This document shows, in pieces, positions 26,431-37,088 of a stretch of DNA of 43,477 nt. Position 1 is the stretch's first letter. Each line of letters begins with the position of its first letter. The notes under the pieces were generated by a model, which worked only from the letters and a program-made list of their open reading frames with translations, did no database searches and was not told the origin of the DNA. This stretch comes from an uncultured Pseudomonadales bacterium (GTDB taxonomy: Bacteria > Pseudomonadota > Gammaproteobacteria > Pseudomonadales > Pseudohongiellaceae), in NCBI GenBank assembly GCA_905478195.1, contig CAJQHM010000102.1:1-43477 (forward strand), written 5' to 3'. Made by a program: the position numbers and the translations under genes.

Positions 26431-28599
26431 TCAAGACAATTGCTTAAGCAATAACATTTGTACATCTTCCCGCGATTCGTCGGCGGGTGATGTGTTTTCC
26501 AGTGAACGATACTCACCTGTGGAATTTAACTCCCAGCTTTGACCGCGGTCATTTAAATACATCTCTAGCTCTGCTTTGATTCGACTGATGTGTTTCTTCT
26601 TTAGGATCGGGAAGCAAACTTCAATTCTGTTGTTGAGATTGCGCTCCATCCAATCGGCGCTGGAGCAGTAGACTTGTGGATCTGAATTCTGGAAATAATA
26701 CACCCGTGAATGCTCCAGAAAGCGGCCGATCACAGATATGACTCGTATGTTTTCACTAATGCCCGCCATGCCGGGGCGCAGACAGCAGATGCCACGAATA
26801 ATAAGGTCGATCTTTACGCCAGCCATCGAGGCGCCATAGAGCGCTTTAATAATATCCGGATCGGTTATGGCATTCATCTTGGCTACGATGCGTGCTTTTT
26901 TTCCTGCCAATGCTGCATCTCTTTCAGCGTTGATCATCTTCAGCAGAGATTTACGCAGATTGAACGGCGCGTGAATAACTAAATTCGGGTGAATTTTCTT
27001 GCCCATGCCGGTTATCTGCTGGAATACCTTGTGCACGTCTGCGCAGACGACCTCATCGGATGTGAGCAGGCTGTAGTCTGTATAAAGCAGGGAATTTTTG
27101 CGATGATAATTACCCGTGCCTAAATGGGCGTAGCGCTTCAAACTGTTGCCAATTCGACGTACAAAAAGCAGCATTTTTGCATGGGTCTTGTAACCCATAA
27201 CGCCATATACCACAACCGCTCCAGCTTCCTGCAAGGTGCTCGCGAAATTTATATTTTCCTCTTCATCGAAGCGTGCGCGCAGCTCAATTACGACGGTAAC
27301 CTCTTTACCATTTCGCGCGGCCTCAGCCAGGGCTTCAACGAGCTCTGAGGATTCGTTGGTTCGATAAAGTGTCTGCTTGATTGACAGCACTGTCGGATCT
27401 TTTGCTGCCTGGCGTACCCAATCGATAATCGGTATGAATGATTGAAACGGATGGAGTAGTAATTGATCTTCTTTATCGACAGCGGCAAATATATAACTGT
27501 CTTCTTCGAGCAGGCGTGGTGTGCCTGGAGAAAACTGGGGGTAGCGCAGATCGGAACGGTCGATCATTCCATACAGGGCCATTAGACGCTGTAAGTTTAC
27601 TGGGCCATCCAGTTGAAATAGCTCATCGCTTGTAAGATTGAATCGTTCTAGAAGAAAATCCGTTAGCTCTTCGGGGCAGCCTATGCTTACCTCTAGTTTT
27701 GTCGCGGCACCAAAACGGCGGCTATGGAGTTGCCCCTGTAATGCCATTGCATAGTCCTCGACTTCAACATTCGACATTTCCAGATCAGAGTTTCGAGTCA
27801 CCCTAAACTGGTGGCACTCCGTGACAGTCATACCCGGAAACAATTCATCAACATAGGCATGAATAATCGAGGAGAGGAAGATGAAATTATCACCCTCGGG
27901 AGCAATTTCTGACGGTACCTTGATAAGCCGCGGCAGAGAGCGAGGCGCCGGTACGATGGCGAGGCCGCTCTCGCGTCCGAATGCGTCTTTTCCATCGAGA
28001 GAGAGGATAAAATTTAGACTCTTGTTTACCAGTCGTGGGAAAGGGTGGGCGGGGTCTAGCCCTAGCGGGCTTACGACCGGCTGAATTTCGCTATCAAAAT
28101 AGTCACGAGTCCAAGCCTTGAGTTCTTCGTTCCATTCGTGACGGGGAATGAAGTGGATGTTCTGCGAGGCTAGGTTAGGAAGTAGGTCTTCATTAAGTAT
28201 TCGATATTGCTCAGTCAGTGCTGCGCTTACTTGGAGGTGGATTTCCTTTAGTACCTGCTCTGGATATAAACCATCGGGACCGGGTCGTTGTCGGCCGAAG
28301 TCTAATTGCTTCTTTAGTCCGGAGATTCGGATTTCAAAGAACTCATCCAGATTTGAACTGAAAATTAACAGAAACATAAGCCTTTCAAGAAGCGGGTGCT
28401 TGGGATTTGAGGCCTGGCTTAGCACGCGCAAGTTAAACTTAAAATAGTTAAGCTCGCGATTTTCGTAGTAGGCGGAATCTTCAAGGTCGATGTCGGCGCT
28501 AGAGGCCACTTTTTGAGCCTGAGTACTCGCCATAGTTTTAGCCTTGGACGTATTGTCCACGGCTAAATTCAATGACCTGCGGTCTACTTGCTCCGACAT
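26431..28599 (-). CDS. ppk1: Polyphosphate kinase 1
   Basis: A 722-residue enzyme that polymerises the terminal phosphate of ATP into polyphosphate. After a ~40-residue non-conserved lead come the N and head domains (YYENRELNYFKFNLRVLSQA at 44-63), then the two phospholipase-D-like catalytic domains. His473 (GYKTHAKMLL) is the phosphorylated histidine and His630 (FLEHSRVYYFQN) the second catalytic one, equivalent to E. coli His435 and His592. It diverges from pstS, tying polyphosphate synthesis to the phosphate operon, though I see no PHO box for its own promoter. Confidence 0.95.
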   Translation of the reverse strand: MSEQVDRRSLNLAVDNTSKAKTMASTQAQKVASSADIDLEDSAYYENRELNYFKFNLRVLSQASNPKHPLLERLMFLLIFSSNLDEFFEIRISGLKKQLDFGRQRPGPDGLYPEQVLKEIHLQVSAALTEQYRILNEDLLPNLASQNIHFIPRHEWNEELKAWTRDYFDSEIQPVVSPLGLDPAHPFPRLVNKSLNFILSLDGKDAFGRESGLAIVPAPRSLPRLIKVPSEIAPEGDNFIFLSSIIHAYVDELFPGMTVTECHQFRVTRNSDLEMSNVEVEDYAMALQGQLHSRRFGAATKLEVSIGCPEELTDFLLERFNLTSDELFQLDGPVNLQRLMALYGMIDRSDLRYPQFSPGTPRLLEEDSYIFAAVDKEDQLLLHPFQSFIPIIDWVRQAAKDPTVLSIKQTLYRTNESSELVEALAEAARNGKEVTVVIELRARFDEEENINFASTLQEAGAVVVYGVMGYKTHAKMLLFVRRIGNSLKRYAHLGTGNYHRKNSLLYTDYSLLTSDEVVCADVHKVFQQITGMGKKIHPNLVIHAPFNLRKSLLKMINAERDAALAGKKARIVAKMNAITDPDIIKALYGASMAGVKIDLIIRGICCLRPGMAGISENIRVISVIGRFLEHSRVYYFQNSDPQVYCSSADWMERNLNNRIEVCFPILKKKHISRIKAELEMYLNDRGQSWELNSTGEYRSLENTSPADESREDVQMLLLKQLS

Positions 28600-28843
28600 A
28601 TAACTTTTGTCCTGCGCTGTTTATAGACGGGGGCCAGTATGCCAAAGCTATTGTAGGCGCTATGTGATGTGCTGATGAAAAATCATTTACGAGGCCCACA
28701 GGCTGCTCTGTGGCGTTATTCCCGTATCAATGGCTCGGTATATAGGGCTTTTAGTCTCATCTAGCAGTCCATCTTATCACGTTAGCTTCGTTTTGCTCAT
28801 GTCATAGGAGGGTAAAAACCATGGTATTGCCGGCGAAATCTCA

Positions 28844-28877
28844 CTGTCATAATTCTGTCATATTAGGCCTGTATAGT
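28844..28877 (+). promoter_or_regulatory. PHO box and promoter of the pst operon
   Basis: CTGTCAT-AATT-CTGTCAT (28844-28861) is two perfect PhoB half-sites in the standard 11-base repeat. A -10 element TATAGT (28872-28877) follows ten bases later, with the PHO box taking the place of the -35 region. The rest of the 323-base spacer (28600-28922) holds a small CCACAG/CTGTGG hairpin near 28696-28713 and no gene I can support. Confidence 0.9.
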
Positions 28878-28922
28878 TGACGCCATTGAAACAAAGCCCA
28901 AATCCATCCATTTGGAGATCCT

Positions 28923-29900
28923 ATGCGCATCAATGCACTTGTTAGACCCCTAGCTCTATCCCTTCTAGCCGCCCTTTCTTTCTTCGTAACAGGTGCAGAA
29001 CTGGGCCAGGGAATCCCAGAATACGAACGCACTAGCGGGGTTTCTGGCAATTTATCAAGCGTAGGGTCAGATACCCTCGCAAATCTGATGACGTTGTGGG
29101 CTGAGGATTTTAAGCGTGTTTATCCCAATGTGAATATTCAAATTCAAGCGGCAGGCTCATCGACAGCCCCCCCGGCACTAACCGAACGGACATCAAATAT
29201 TGGCCCTATGAGTCGCGAGATGAAAGACAATGAGATCGAAGCCTTTGAGTCGCGTTACGGCTACAAGCCCACTGCGATTCCGGTCGCTATCGACGCTCTA
29301 GCTGTTTACGTGCACAAAGACAACCCCATCGCAGGCATGACGATCCCACAGGTCGATGCCATATTCTCTTCTAATCAGCGCTGTGGAGCTTCGGAGGTCA
29401 TCGATAGCTGGGGAGATCTTGAGATGCGCGGAGCATGGGAACGTCGAGACATTCAGCTCTTTGGGCGCAACTCCGTTTCAGGAACCTACGGTTATTTCAA
29501 GGACGTGGCTCTGTGTGATGGTGATTTTAAGAACAACGTAAATGAGCAGCCTGGCTCAGCGTCTGTGGTTCAGTCTGTGAGTACATCAATCAATGGCATC
29601 GGCTATTCAGGGATTGGCTATCGCACTTCCAGTGTGAGAGCAGTACCCATAGCGAAGAATATGGGTAGTGAATATTTTGAGGCGACACCGGAAAATTCGG
29701 TTGCCGGCAACTATCCTCTGGCGAGATTTCTCTATGTGTATGTGAATAAGGAGCCGAACAAGCCCTTGCCACCACTGGAGCGTGAATTTGTTAAGTTGAT
29801 ACTGTCGAAGACGGGCCAGGAAGTTGTACTCAAAGATGGCTATATCCCTTTGCCCGCGCGCGTAGTGCAGGGCACGATGCGTAATCTGCAGCTAGACTAG
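28923..29900 (+). CDS. pstS: Phosphate-binding periplasmic protein
   Basis: A 325-residue protein with a signal peptide (residues 1-24, ending FFVTGA). It captures phosphate for the PstCAB importer. Phosphate-contacting segments of the family are clear: [32 protein letters not shown] and [18 protein letters not shown] lies six to nine bases before the ATG. It is the first gene of the operon and is directly behind the PHO box. Two hairpins separate it from pstC, which suggests higher pstS than pstCAB message, the common pattern for this system. Confidence 0.93.
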   Translation: MRINALVRPLALSLLAALSFFVTGAELGQGIPEYERTSGVSGNLSSVGSDTLANLMTLWAEDFKRVYPNVNIQIQAAGSSTAPPALTERTSNIGPMSREMKDNEIEAFESRYGYKPTAIPVAIDALAVYVHKDNPIAGMTIPQVDAIFSSNQRCGASEVIDSWGDLEMRGAWERRDIQLFGRNSVSGTYGYFKDVALCDGDFKNNVNEQPGSASVVQSVSTSINGIGYSGIGYRTSSVRAVPIAKNMGSEYFEATPENSVAGNYPLARFLYVYVNKEPNKPLPPLEREFVKLILSKTGQEVVLKDGYIPLPARVVQGTMRNLQLD

Positions 29901-29920
29901 GTAACCGTCAGAATCAGTTC

Positions 29921-29975
29921 GAGGACAACGGTTTGTCCTCTGCAGTAAGAAAAGGTTCAGCCTGTAATAGGCTGA
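29921..29975 (+). promoter_or_regulatory. Tandem hairpins between pstS and pstC
   Basis: First hairpin: GAGGACAA-CGGT-TTGTCCTC (29921-29940), a perfect 8-base stem. Second: TCAGCCT-GTAAT-AGGCTGA (29957-29975), a perfect 7-base stem, followed after about ten bases by five T. They may protect the 3' end of pstS mRNA or partly terminate transcription. Confidence 0.7.
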
Positions 29976-30034
29976 GCATTTGCTGTTTTTAGCAAGGAAG
30001 ACCTTAAATTGCGTTAGCGGTTCTTGAGAGATTC

Positions 30035-32377
30035 ATGTCAAACGAAGTAAATCAGCCGGTAGTAAAACAGAGCGCGGAAGTCTCTGAGGCAAAATCCTCA
30101 CCGCTACAGATGGCGTCGAGCCGTATGGCATTTCGACGGAAGATGCGTCATGCCTCCGACAAGGTGGCCAGTGTCGCTATCGCCATAGGTGGTGTGAGCG
30201 TCATATTGGCGATCCTGCTCATCTTCATGTACCTGTTCTACGAAGTGATACCTCTGTTCGAGTCGGCGACCCTAGGCAAGGTAAATGAATATCAGTTAGA
30301 GAATCGCTATGACTCCAATTCCCTGCATCTGGCGATAGAGGAACAGTCAGAGATAGGCATGCGCATCGGCGACAGGGCAGATGTCTTGTTCTTCGATGTG
30401 GAAGATGGTTCCACCGTCGCTGCGATGGATATCGAACTACCGGAAGGCACGGCCATAAGCCAATTTGCCTTGGACACGGAAGAGAGTGGCATCTTCGCAC
30501 TTGGCTTGGACAATGGTGAAGCCATTGTGGCGCGTTATGGCTTCGATACCAGTTTCTCCGGCCCAAACAATACGCGCACCTTAACACCTGTCATCGATTT
30601 TCCTTTCGGGCAGCAGCCGTTCTCCCTGTTCGCGGGGTCAGCTCTGGCTCGATTGGCAGTGCGTTCCGCTGGCGATACTCTGATGCTCGCGGGGACGGAT
30701 GTCGCTGGCTCGGTAAACCTTATCAGTGCTAGCAAGCAGACGAGCCTGTTTGCGGCATTCGATATTGGGGGTGGCGATCCTGAAATCGACATAGAAAACT
30801 ATCCGCTGGATCTTATGGTTCAGAATGTTGAGCAGATGTTCATCGGGGGCGATCAGCGCTGGCTGTATTTCATTTCCAGTAATGGCTTGATTCGAACTCT
30901 CGATTTGATCGCCGCCAGAAACGGTCGGAGCAATGAGTTTGGTATAGAGATGTTTCTGACCGAGGGTGGGGTCAGGCCTACCCAGGTCGTCTTTCTCTTG
31001 GGCGGTATATCCCTGTTGGTCGCTGATGATAGTGGGAATGTCGCGCAGTGGTTCCTCTCGCGGGAAGAGGGGCAGACGCGATTGCAAAAGGTACGCGAAT
31101 TTAGCCCTAGTTCAGAACCTATACTAAAGATGACACCAGAGCAACGTCGCAAAAACTTCGTCAGTATAGACGGGCAGGGTGGTCTGTCGATCTACAATAC
31201 AACGGCGCACCGTGCAGTTTTTTCTCAGGATATAAGTAATGCACAGCCTAGACTAATTGCTCTTTCCCCGCGCGGAGATGGCCTGCTCCTCGAGACCACC
31301 GAAGGCGCCGTAGGCTTTTGGGAGGTTCACAACGAGCACCCCGAAGTCTCCTGGTCTGTGCTCTGGGACAAGGTCTGGTATGAGGGCTATTCAGAGCCGG
31401 AGTATATCTGGCAGTCCTCTGCTTCCAGCAATGAGTTTGAGCCGAAATATTCTCTAGTCCCGCTCTCGTTCGGCACGCTGAAAGCGGCCTTCTACGCCAT
31501 GTTATTGGCGGCGCCTCTGGCGATCTGCGGTGCAATCTTCACCGGCTATTTTATGGCGCCAGCGATGCGGCGTAAGGTGAAGCCCTTAATCGAGCTGATG
31601 GAAGCGCTGCCAACCGTTGTGCTTGGCTTCCTCGCAGGCTTGTGGCTGGCACCTTTTGTTGAGAAAAATTTACTGGGTATTTTTTCGATTCTGATCGTAC
31701 TCCCGCTTAGCATTCTTGGGGCGAGTTTTGCGTGGACCCAGTTGCCCAGGAAAATTCGGGAATCGGTTCCCGACGGTTGGGAGGCCGGTATATTGATACC
31801 AGTTATCATCGTGGTCTCCTATCTGTCCTTTGCGGTCGCCGTGCCTATTGAAAACATTTTCTTCGGTGGCGACATGCGTTTCTGGATAACCAATGATCTG
31901 GGAGTTAGTTACGATCAGCGTAATGCGATGGTTGTGGGTTTCGCCATGGGCTTCGCTGTAATACCGACGATCTTCTCGATCGCTGAGGACGCAATTTTCA
32001 CCGTTCCCAAACAGCTGACTTATGGTTCGCTGGCACTCGGCGCTACGCCCTGGCAGAGTCTGCAAAGAGTAGTGCTGCCCACAGCGAGCCCAGGTATCTT
32101 CAGTGCACTAATGATTGGTATGGGCCGGGCTGTGGGTGAAACCATGATCGTGTTGATGGCTACAGGAAACACACCAATCATGGATATCAATATATTTGAA
32201 GGCATGCGTACTCTGGCGGCAAATATCGCCGTAGAGATTCCGGAATCAGAAGTTGATAGTACCCATTATCGAATTCTATTTCTCGCGGCCCTTGTGCTCT
32301 TCATGTTTACGTTCATGTTTAACACTGTTGCAGAAATAGTCAGGCAACGCTTAAGGACTAAGTACAGCACTATATGA
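30035..32377 (+). CDS. pstC: Phosphate ABC transporter permease PstC, long form
   Basis: A 780-residue protein, more than twice E. coli PstC (319). One helix at residues 44-70 is followed by about 400 residues of soluble, beta-rich sequence with propeller-like blades (SQFALDTEESGIFALGLDNG; RLIALSPRGDGLLLETTEG), then the real permease from about residue 470. The transporter loop that docks on PstB is LALGATPWQSLQRVVLPTAS, near residue 665, followed by MGRAVGETMIVLMATG. The topology puts the extra domain in the periplasm between the first two helices. Its role is unknown; long PstC forms occur in pseudomonads and other gammaproteobacteria. The stop overlaps the pstA start (ATGA). Confidence 0.9.
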   Translation: MSNEVNQPVVKQSAEVSEAKSSPLQMASSRMAFRRKMRHASDKVASVAIAIGGVSVILAILLIFMYLFYEVIPLFESATLGKVNEYQLENRYDSNSLHLAIEEQSEIGMRIGDRADVLFFDVEDGSTVAAMDIELPEGTAISQFALDTEESGIFALGLDNGEAIVARYGFDTSFSGPNNTRTLTPVIDFPFGQQPFSLFAGSALARLAVRSAGDTLMLAGTDVAGSVNLISASKQTSLFAAFDIGGGDPEIDIENYPLDLMVQNVEQMFIGGDQRWLYFISSNGLIRTLDLIAARNGRSNEFGIEMFLTEGGVRPTQVVFLLGGISLLVADDSGNVAQWFLSREEGQTRLQKVREFSPSSEPILKMTPEQRRKNFVSIDGQGGLSIYNTTAHRAVFSQDISNAQPRLIALSPRGDGLLLETTEGAVGFWEVHNEHPEVSWSVLWDKVWYEGYSEPEYIWQSSASSNEFEPKYSLVPLSFGTLKAAFYAMLLAAPLAICGAIFTGYFMAPAMRRKVKPLIELMEALPTVVLGFLAGLWLAPFVEKNLLGIFSILIVLPLSILGASFAWTQLPRKIRESVPDGWEAGILIPVIIVVSYLSFAVAVPIENIFFGGDMRFWITNDLGVSYDQRNAMVVGFAMGFAVIPTIFSIAEDAIFTVPKQLTYGSLALGATPWQSLQRVVLPTASPGIFSALMIGMGRAVGETMIVLMATGNTPIMDINIFEGMRTLAANIAVEIPESEVDSTHYRILFLAALVLFMFTFMFNTVAEIVRQRLRTKYSTI

Positions 32378-34071
32378 AAACGCAAATGTCTACATGGATG
32401 CGACGAGGCACGCCTTGGGTTTGGTTGAATGCCGGAGCGGTGGCTATCAGTATTCTAATGGTTGTAGGTTTGCTGGCCCTACTGACCGTTCGTGGTATGA
32501 GCCACTTCTGGCCGCGCGATGTGATGCAGGCCAACTATACGCCGCCAACATCGTCGGGCGAGTTGCTAAGCACACAGGTGATTGGTGAGTTTGTAGAGAG
32601 CGAAATGGTACTGTCCGCGCAGATTGCCTCTTCGGGGATCCCGGTTGATGAGGCGCAGGGATTCTACGAGCGTCAGTTGTTAAAGCTGGGTAATCGAGAT
32701 TTAACCGGTGCGGATTTTACCTGGGTTCTTAGAGACTTCGTGCATGATGTCGAATACCCGGAGAATGTTGTAGCGCTGGAGAGGCGAGAGTGGGGCAATT
32801 TCTACGGTCACCTCAGTGCGATCAAGGAAGACTCTAATCTGATTTCATTCAGTGGTGATGCGGCGGCTATCGAATCTGCGAGATGGAATGATTTTAACGA
32901 GCGTCTCGAGTGCGCATTGGATATCCGCGAGGATATCTATGTGATCGAGAACCAGGAAATAGGGCAGATCAACTACGCCATGGAACGCCTGCGGCTGCGC
33001 GAGCGCCGCCTGGAGCTCGACCAGGAACTTACGCCTGAGGCGCTGGCTGAAATTGACAGTGAACGGGCTGAGCTCGATGAAGAGTATGACCTGCTGCAGA
33101 TTCAGTTAATTGCGTTATATGAGACGGTGAATAGAGATTCGGCAATTTTCATTGCGGCGAATGGTGAGGAGACGGAGGTTAGCTTTGCCGATATCGTTCG
33201 CGCCTATAAGCCGAACCAGCTCTCTCTGATCGGTAAAATCGGAACATATTCCCTGAAGCTAGGAGAATTTTTGACCGCCGAGCCACGAGAAGCGAACACA
33301 GAGGGCGGTATATTTCCGGCTATTTTCGGTACCGTGATGATGGTGATGCTGATGTCTGTGTTTGTGACACCGTTCGGAGTTGTTGCCGCTGTCTATCTGC
33401 GTGAATATGCCCGTCAAGGCATCGTCACTCGTGCCATTCGCATTGCCGTCAATAATCTCGCCGGTGTGCCATCCATCGTATATGGCGTGTTCGGACTGGG
33501 TTTCTTTATCTATATAATTGGCTCCGAAGTCGATCAAATATTTTATCCAGAAGCCTTACCTGCGCCAACTTTCGGCACGCCAGGCCTGTTGTGGGCCTCC
33601 CTAACTTTGGCATTACTCACCGTTCCAGTGGTTATCGTTGCTACCGAGGAAGGCTTGGCTAGAATTCCGAGAAGCGTCCGCGAAGGTAGCTTGGCACTGG
33701 GCGCGACAAAATTTGAAACGCTGTGGCGCGTGGTGCTGCCCATGGCTAGCCCCGCGATGATGACCGGCCTGATTCTTGCGGTGGCGAGAGCGGCAGGAGA
33801 GGTTGCGCCTTTAATGCTGGTTGGTGTTGTAAAATTGGCTCCTTCGCTGCCGCTAGATGGAAATTACCCTTATCTACACCTCGAGCAAAAGTTCATGCAT
33901 CTCGGCTTTCATATATACGATGTGGGTTTTCAAAGCCCTAACATTGAGGCGGCTAGACCATTAGTCTTTGCAACAGCTTTGCTTTTGGTCATCGTCATCG
34001 CCGGGCTAAATCTAACAGCGGTGGCACTTAGAAATCATCTGCGTGAGAAATACAAGGCGTTGGACGTCTAA
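32374..34071 (+). CDS. pstA: Phosphate ABC transporter permease PstA, long form
   Basis: A 565-residue protein, about twice E. coli PstA (296). After one helix (residues about 17-40) comes a soluble insert of some 260 residues that includes a strong coiled coil at about 190-252 (rich in Arg, Leu and Glu: [17 protein letters not shown]). The permease part begins near residue 309 ([20 protein letters not shown]), with docking loop [20 protein letters not shown] and [15 protein letters not shown]. It pairs with PstC to form the phosphate channel. Both subunits carry inserted periplasmic domains, so those inserts may touch each other. It overlaps pstC by four bases. Confidence 0.9.
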   Translation: MKTQMSTWMRRGTPWVWLNAGAVAISILMVVGLLALLTVRGMSHFWPRDVMQANYTPPTSSGELLSTQVIGEFVESEMVLSAQIASSGIPVDEAQGFYERQLLKLGNRDLTGADFTWVLRDFVHDVEYPENVVALERREWGNFYGHLSAIKEDSNLISFSGDAAAIESARWNDFNERLECALDIREDIYVIENQEIGQINYAMERLRLRERRLELDQELTPEALAEIDSERAELDEEYDLLQIQLIALYETVNRDSAIFIAANGEETEVSFADIVRAYKPNQLSLIGKIGTYSLKLGEFLTAEPREANTEGGIFPAIFGTVMMVMLMSVFVTPFGVVAAVYLREYARQGIVTRAIRIAVNNLAGVPSIVYGVFGLGFFIYIIGSEVDQIFYPEALPAPTFGTPGLLWASLTLALLTVPVVIVATEEGLARIPRSVREGSLALGATKFETLWRVVLPMASPAMMTGLILAVARAAGEVAPLMLVGVVKLAPSLPLDGNYPYLHLEQKFMHLGFHIYDVGFQSPNIEAARPLVFATALLLVIVIAGLNLTAVALRNHLREKYKALDV

Positions 34072-34097
34072 TAATTACTACTACGGGTCGAAGATCA

Positions 34098-34958
34098 ATG
34101 AATGAGTTAAATAGTGAGCAGGCGAATGACACGCAATCCCCGATTAGAACGGTGGATGTGTCGTCTGTGTTGGGTCAGAAGAATAAAGACAGTGGAGCCC
34201 TGGCAAGCTGTATAGATATCGAACATTTGAACCTGTATTACGCAAAAGACAAACAGGCACTGATCGATATCAATCTGACTATCCCAAAGCAGCGAGTGAC
34301 CGCCTTTATTGGGCCCAGCGGATGTGGAAAATCCAGTCTACTAAGGTGTTTTAATCGCATGAACGACCTGGTTGACGACTGTGTCATTGAGGGTCTCGTA
34401 GCCCTGGATGGAAATGATATCTATCAGAAGTCGGTAGATGTGGCAGATCTCAGGCGGCGCGTAGGTATGGTGTTTCAGAAGCCCAACCCGTTCCCGAAGT
34501 CTATCTATGAGAACGTTGCCTATGGCTTGCGCATTCAGGGGATAAATTCCAAGCGTATCCTGGATGAGGCGGTAGAAAATTCATTAAAGGCGGCGGCACT
34601 TTGGGACGAAGTAAAAGATAGACTGAACGATAGCGCGCTTGGCATGTCGGGTGGTCAGCAGCAACGTCTCGTCATCGCCAGAACCATAGCAGTCGAGCCT
34701 GAGGTGTTGCTCCTGGATGAGCCGGCATCTGCGCTGGACCCTATCTCAACACTTAAGATCGAAGAACTCATCAATGAGCTAAAGAATGATTACACGATTG
34801 TAATCGTGACTCACAATATGCAGCAGGCAGCCAGAGTGTCGGACTATACGGCGTTTATGTATATGGGCAACATGGTTGAATTCGATGCCACGGATACTAT
34901 CTTTACGAACCCGCGGGAAAAGCAAACGGAAGACTATATAACCGGCCGTTACGGTTAA
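34098..34958 (+). CDS. pstB: Phosphate ABC transporter ATPase
   Basis: A 286-residue ATPase that drives phosphate import. Walker A is [20 protein letters not shown], the signature is [13 protein letters not shown], and Walker B is [16 protein letters not shown] hydrolysis and base contacts look complete. The Q-loop region [20 protein letters not shown] is typical of PstB. About 45 residues before the first strand are variable and not part of the fold. It follows pstA by 26 bases and precedes phoU by 52 bases. Confidence 0.95.
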   Translation: MNELNSEQANDTQSPIRTVDVSSVLGQKNKDSGALASCIDIEHLNLYYAKDKQALIDINLTIPKQRVTAFIGPSGCGKSSLLRCFNRMNDLVDDCVIEGLVALDGNDIYQKSVDVADLRRRVGMVFQKPNPFPKSIYENVAYGLRIQGINSKRILDEAVENSLKAAALWDEVKDRLNDSALGMSGGQQQRLVIARTIAVEPEVLLLDEPASALDPISTLKIEELINELKNDYTIVIVTHNMQQAARVSDYTAFMYMGNMVEFDATDTIFTNPREKQTEDYITGRYG

Positions 34959-35010
34959 AGAACTCTTATTTGGTTAAGCTAATTCAAATCAAATTTGTCA
35001 GGAAAAGTAG

Positions 35011-35736
35011 ATGAACACTCAAGCCGAAGGCCATGGCCAACACATATCGCAACAGTTCAATGCCGAGTTGGAAGATATCAAGAATCATATGCTTGAAATG
35101 GGCGGTGCCGTTGAGAAGCAGGTAACTGATGCATTGCTCTCGATCACTTCTGCAGACAGTGGTCTAGCCAGCGAAGTGCTAGTCGAGGAGAATAATATCG
35201 ATGCGTTGGAGATTAAGATTGATGAGGAGTGCAATCTTATCCTGGCCAGACGGCAGCCGGCAGCGAGTGATTTACGATTAGTCCTTGCGATCATTAAGAC
35301 CGTCCGCGACCTGGAGCGTATAGGCGATGAGTCAGCAAAGATTGCGCGGATGGCAATAAAATTAACAGAGGAGGGGGACTTCCCCGAAGGCATAGTCGAA
35401 TTTAGACATCTGGGAGACCGAGTGGCTAGAATGGTGAATCTGGCTCTCGACGCCTTCGCTCGCTACGATGCGAGTGCCGCGCTGGAAATTGCGCAGGATG
35501 ACATAATCGTTGATAACGAGTATGGCTCCGCCATGCGTTCTCTCATCACGTATATGATGGAAGACCCGCGAAGTATTAGTCGCATGTTAAATCTACTCTG
35601 GGCGTTACGCGCTTTGGAGCGCATCGGCGATCACGCAAAGAATATTTCCGAGCATGTGATCTATCTGGTCAAGGGGATGGATGTTAGGCACGCACCTCTA
35701 GATAATGTTGCCGAGAAAATCGCCCGTTCGGATTAG
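35011..35736 (+). CDS. phoU: Phosphate signalling regulator PhoU
   Basis: A 241-residue cytoplasmic protein of two similar three-helix bundles. Each has the metal-binding ExxxD-type motif: RDLERIGDESAKIAR in the first and RALERIGDHAKNISE in the second. PhoU links PstB activity to the kinase PhoR, keeping PhoR in its phosphatase state when phosphate is plentiful. It is the last gene of the pst operon and ends only five bases from the convergent phoR, so the two transcripts must overlap at their 3' ends. Confidence 0.95.
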   Translation: MNTQAEGHGQHISQQFNAELEDIKNHMLEMGGAVEKQVTDALLSITSADSGLASEVLVEENNIDALEIKIDEECNLILARRQPAASDLRLVLAIIKTVRDLERIGDESAKIARMAIKLTEEGDFPEGIVEFRHLGDRVARMVNLALDAFARYDASAALEIAQDDIIVDNEYGSAMRSLITYMMEDPRSISRMLNLLWALRALERIGDHAKNISEHVIYLVKGMDVRHAPLDNVAEKIARSD

Positions 35737-35741
35737 ACTTT

Positions 35742-37088
35742 CTAAGTGTCGGTGCTCAGAGCTTCCGTTTTGGTTTTTGACACGCTTTGTTCTAAGCTTG
35801 CCCGCGAAAGTGGCAACCTACAGATAAAGCGGCTGCCTTCGCCGTGGGTGCTCGAAATCTCCAGATCTCCTTCATGTCTGGCAAGTATGTGCTTCACTAT
35901 TGCCAGTCCCAAGCCCGTTCCCCCTGTATCTGATGACCTGCTTCCATCGATTCGATAGAAGCGTTCTGTGAGTCTGGGAATGTGGTGGCTTTCAATACCA
36001 ATGCCATCGTCTTGCACGCCAATCTCAAAGAGCCCGCCGTTCGCCTCGGCCGATAGCTGAATATGACCTCCGGCAGGCGTATATTTTGCGGCATTTACAA
36101 CCAGGTTCGATATAGCGCTATAGATCTCACTACGCTTGCCTGTTAGTCGCAGGGAGGGATCGCAGATGATCTCAAAAGTGTGGCTCTCGTCCTTAAACAT
36201 CTGCTTAGTATCGTTCTCTATTTCCGAGAAGAGGGTTATTAGTTCGATAAGATCCTGTGTCTTGGTTAGTCCCTTGGTTTCTAGGCTAGATAGAATCAGC
36301 AGGTCTCGCACGATGTTTTCCATGCGCAGGGATTGTTGCCGCATCTGCTGTATAGGCTTATGCCATTGTTCATCCAGTGAATCCAGATTGTCTACAATGG
36401 CCTCGAGGTAGCCCTTAATCACGGTGATCGGCGTGCCTAGTTCATGGGAAACATTTCCGACAAAATCCTTGCGCATCGACTCGAGCCTATGCAGCTGAGT
36501 AACATCGCGGACTATCATCAGGCGTTCGTGCTCGCCAAATAACGCGATTTGAAACTCTAAGACTTTGTTACTCTCCCCGGGAGCATCCATCTTCAGTGTG
36601 TCGTCGTAGATTTCGTTATAGAAATAATCTGAAAATCGAGGATCGCGAATCAGATTGGTGATGGATTGGTTTCTATCCTTGGGAAATTGGAACCCCAGTA
36701 ACTTTTCGGCGGCTAGGTTCCACCAATCCAGGTTGCTCTGTTTGTTGATCATGACTACCGCCATTTCCAAAGCGGCGGAGGACTCTTGAGCCTTGTCGAT
36801 GATGTTGGCTAGATAGGAGCTTGCGCGTCGCTCCTGTTTCTGCAGACGGTAGATGCCATCGAAAATGTCGCCCCACAGGCCAAAGCTTTCCGGTGGCTCG
36901 GAGTGACTCTCGGAGGAATCACGGTTGAGCCATAGATTAAATCGGCGCAGCTGGTAGAGGTTGAATAGATAATAGAGGCAGAGACTGATCAGCATTACCC
37001 AGCTTATGTGCCCCACGGCGTAGCCTACGATGGCGGCTAGCGACAACAGGAGACAGATTCTATTTAGTTCAGTGCGCCAATTCTGCAA
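35742..37088 (-). CDS. phoR: Phosphate-regulon sensor histidine kinase PhoR
   Basis: A 448-residue kinase. Two short N-terminal helices (about 8-27 and 30-47) are followed by a linker, a PAS domain (about 95-200), the dimerisation/phosphorylation helix with His215 (FVGNVSHELGTPITVIKGYL) and an ATPase domain with VVNAAKYTPAGG (N-box), VQDDGIGIE and GGTGLGLAIVKHI. The small periplasmic part fits PhoR, which is thought to sense through PhoU and PstB rather than a ligand. It starts at TTG 37088. Its usual partner gene phoB is not upstream: 374 bases without a gene lie there. Confidence 0.92.
   Translation of the reverse strand: MQNWRTELNRICLLLSLAAIVGYAVGHISWVMLISLCLYYLFNLYQLRRFNLWLNRDSSESHSEPPESFGLWGDIFDGIYRLQKQERRASSYLANIIDKAQESSAALEMAVVMINKQSNLDWWNLAAEKLLGFQFPKDRNQSITNLIRDPRFSDYFYNEIYDDTLKMDAPGESNKVLEFQIALFGEHERLMIVRDVTQLHRLESMRKDFVGNVSHELGTPITVIKGYLEAIVDNLDSLDEQWHKPIQQMRQQSLRMENIVRDLLILSSLETKGLTKTQDLIELITLFSEIENDTKQMFKDESHTFEIICDPSLRLTGKRSEIYSAISNLVVNAAKYTPAGGHIQLSAEANGGLFEIGVQDDGIGIESHHIPRLTERFYRIDGSRSSDTGGTGLGLAIVKHILARHEGDLEISSTHGEGSRFICRLPLSRASLEQSVSKTKTEALSTDT

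Noticed and set aside
28821-28880. A 19-residue reading frame with AGGAGGG ahead of its ATG in the ppk1-pstS spacer
   Set aside because: It overlaps the PHO box and the -10 element, so it would not be on the pst transcript, and it has no recognisable content.
30638-32065. Long minus-strand open frames (up to 149 residues) inside pstC
   Set aside because: They lie wholly opposite a well-supported gene and have no family motif or ribosome site.
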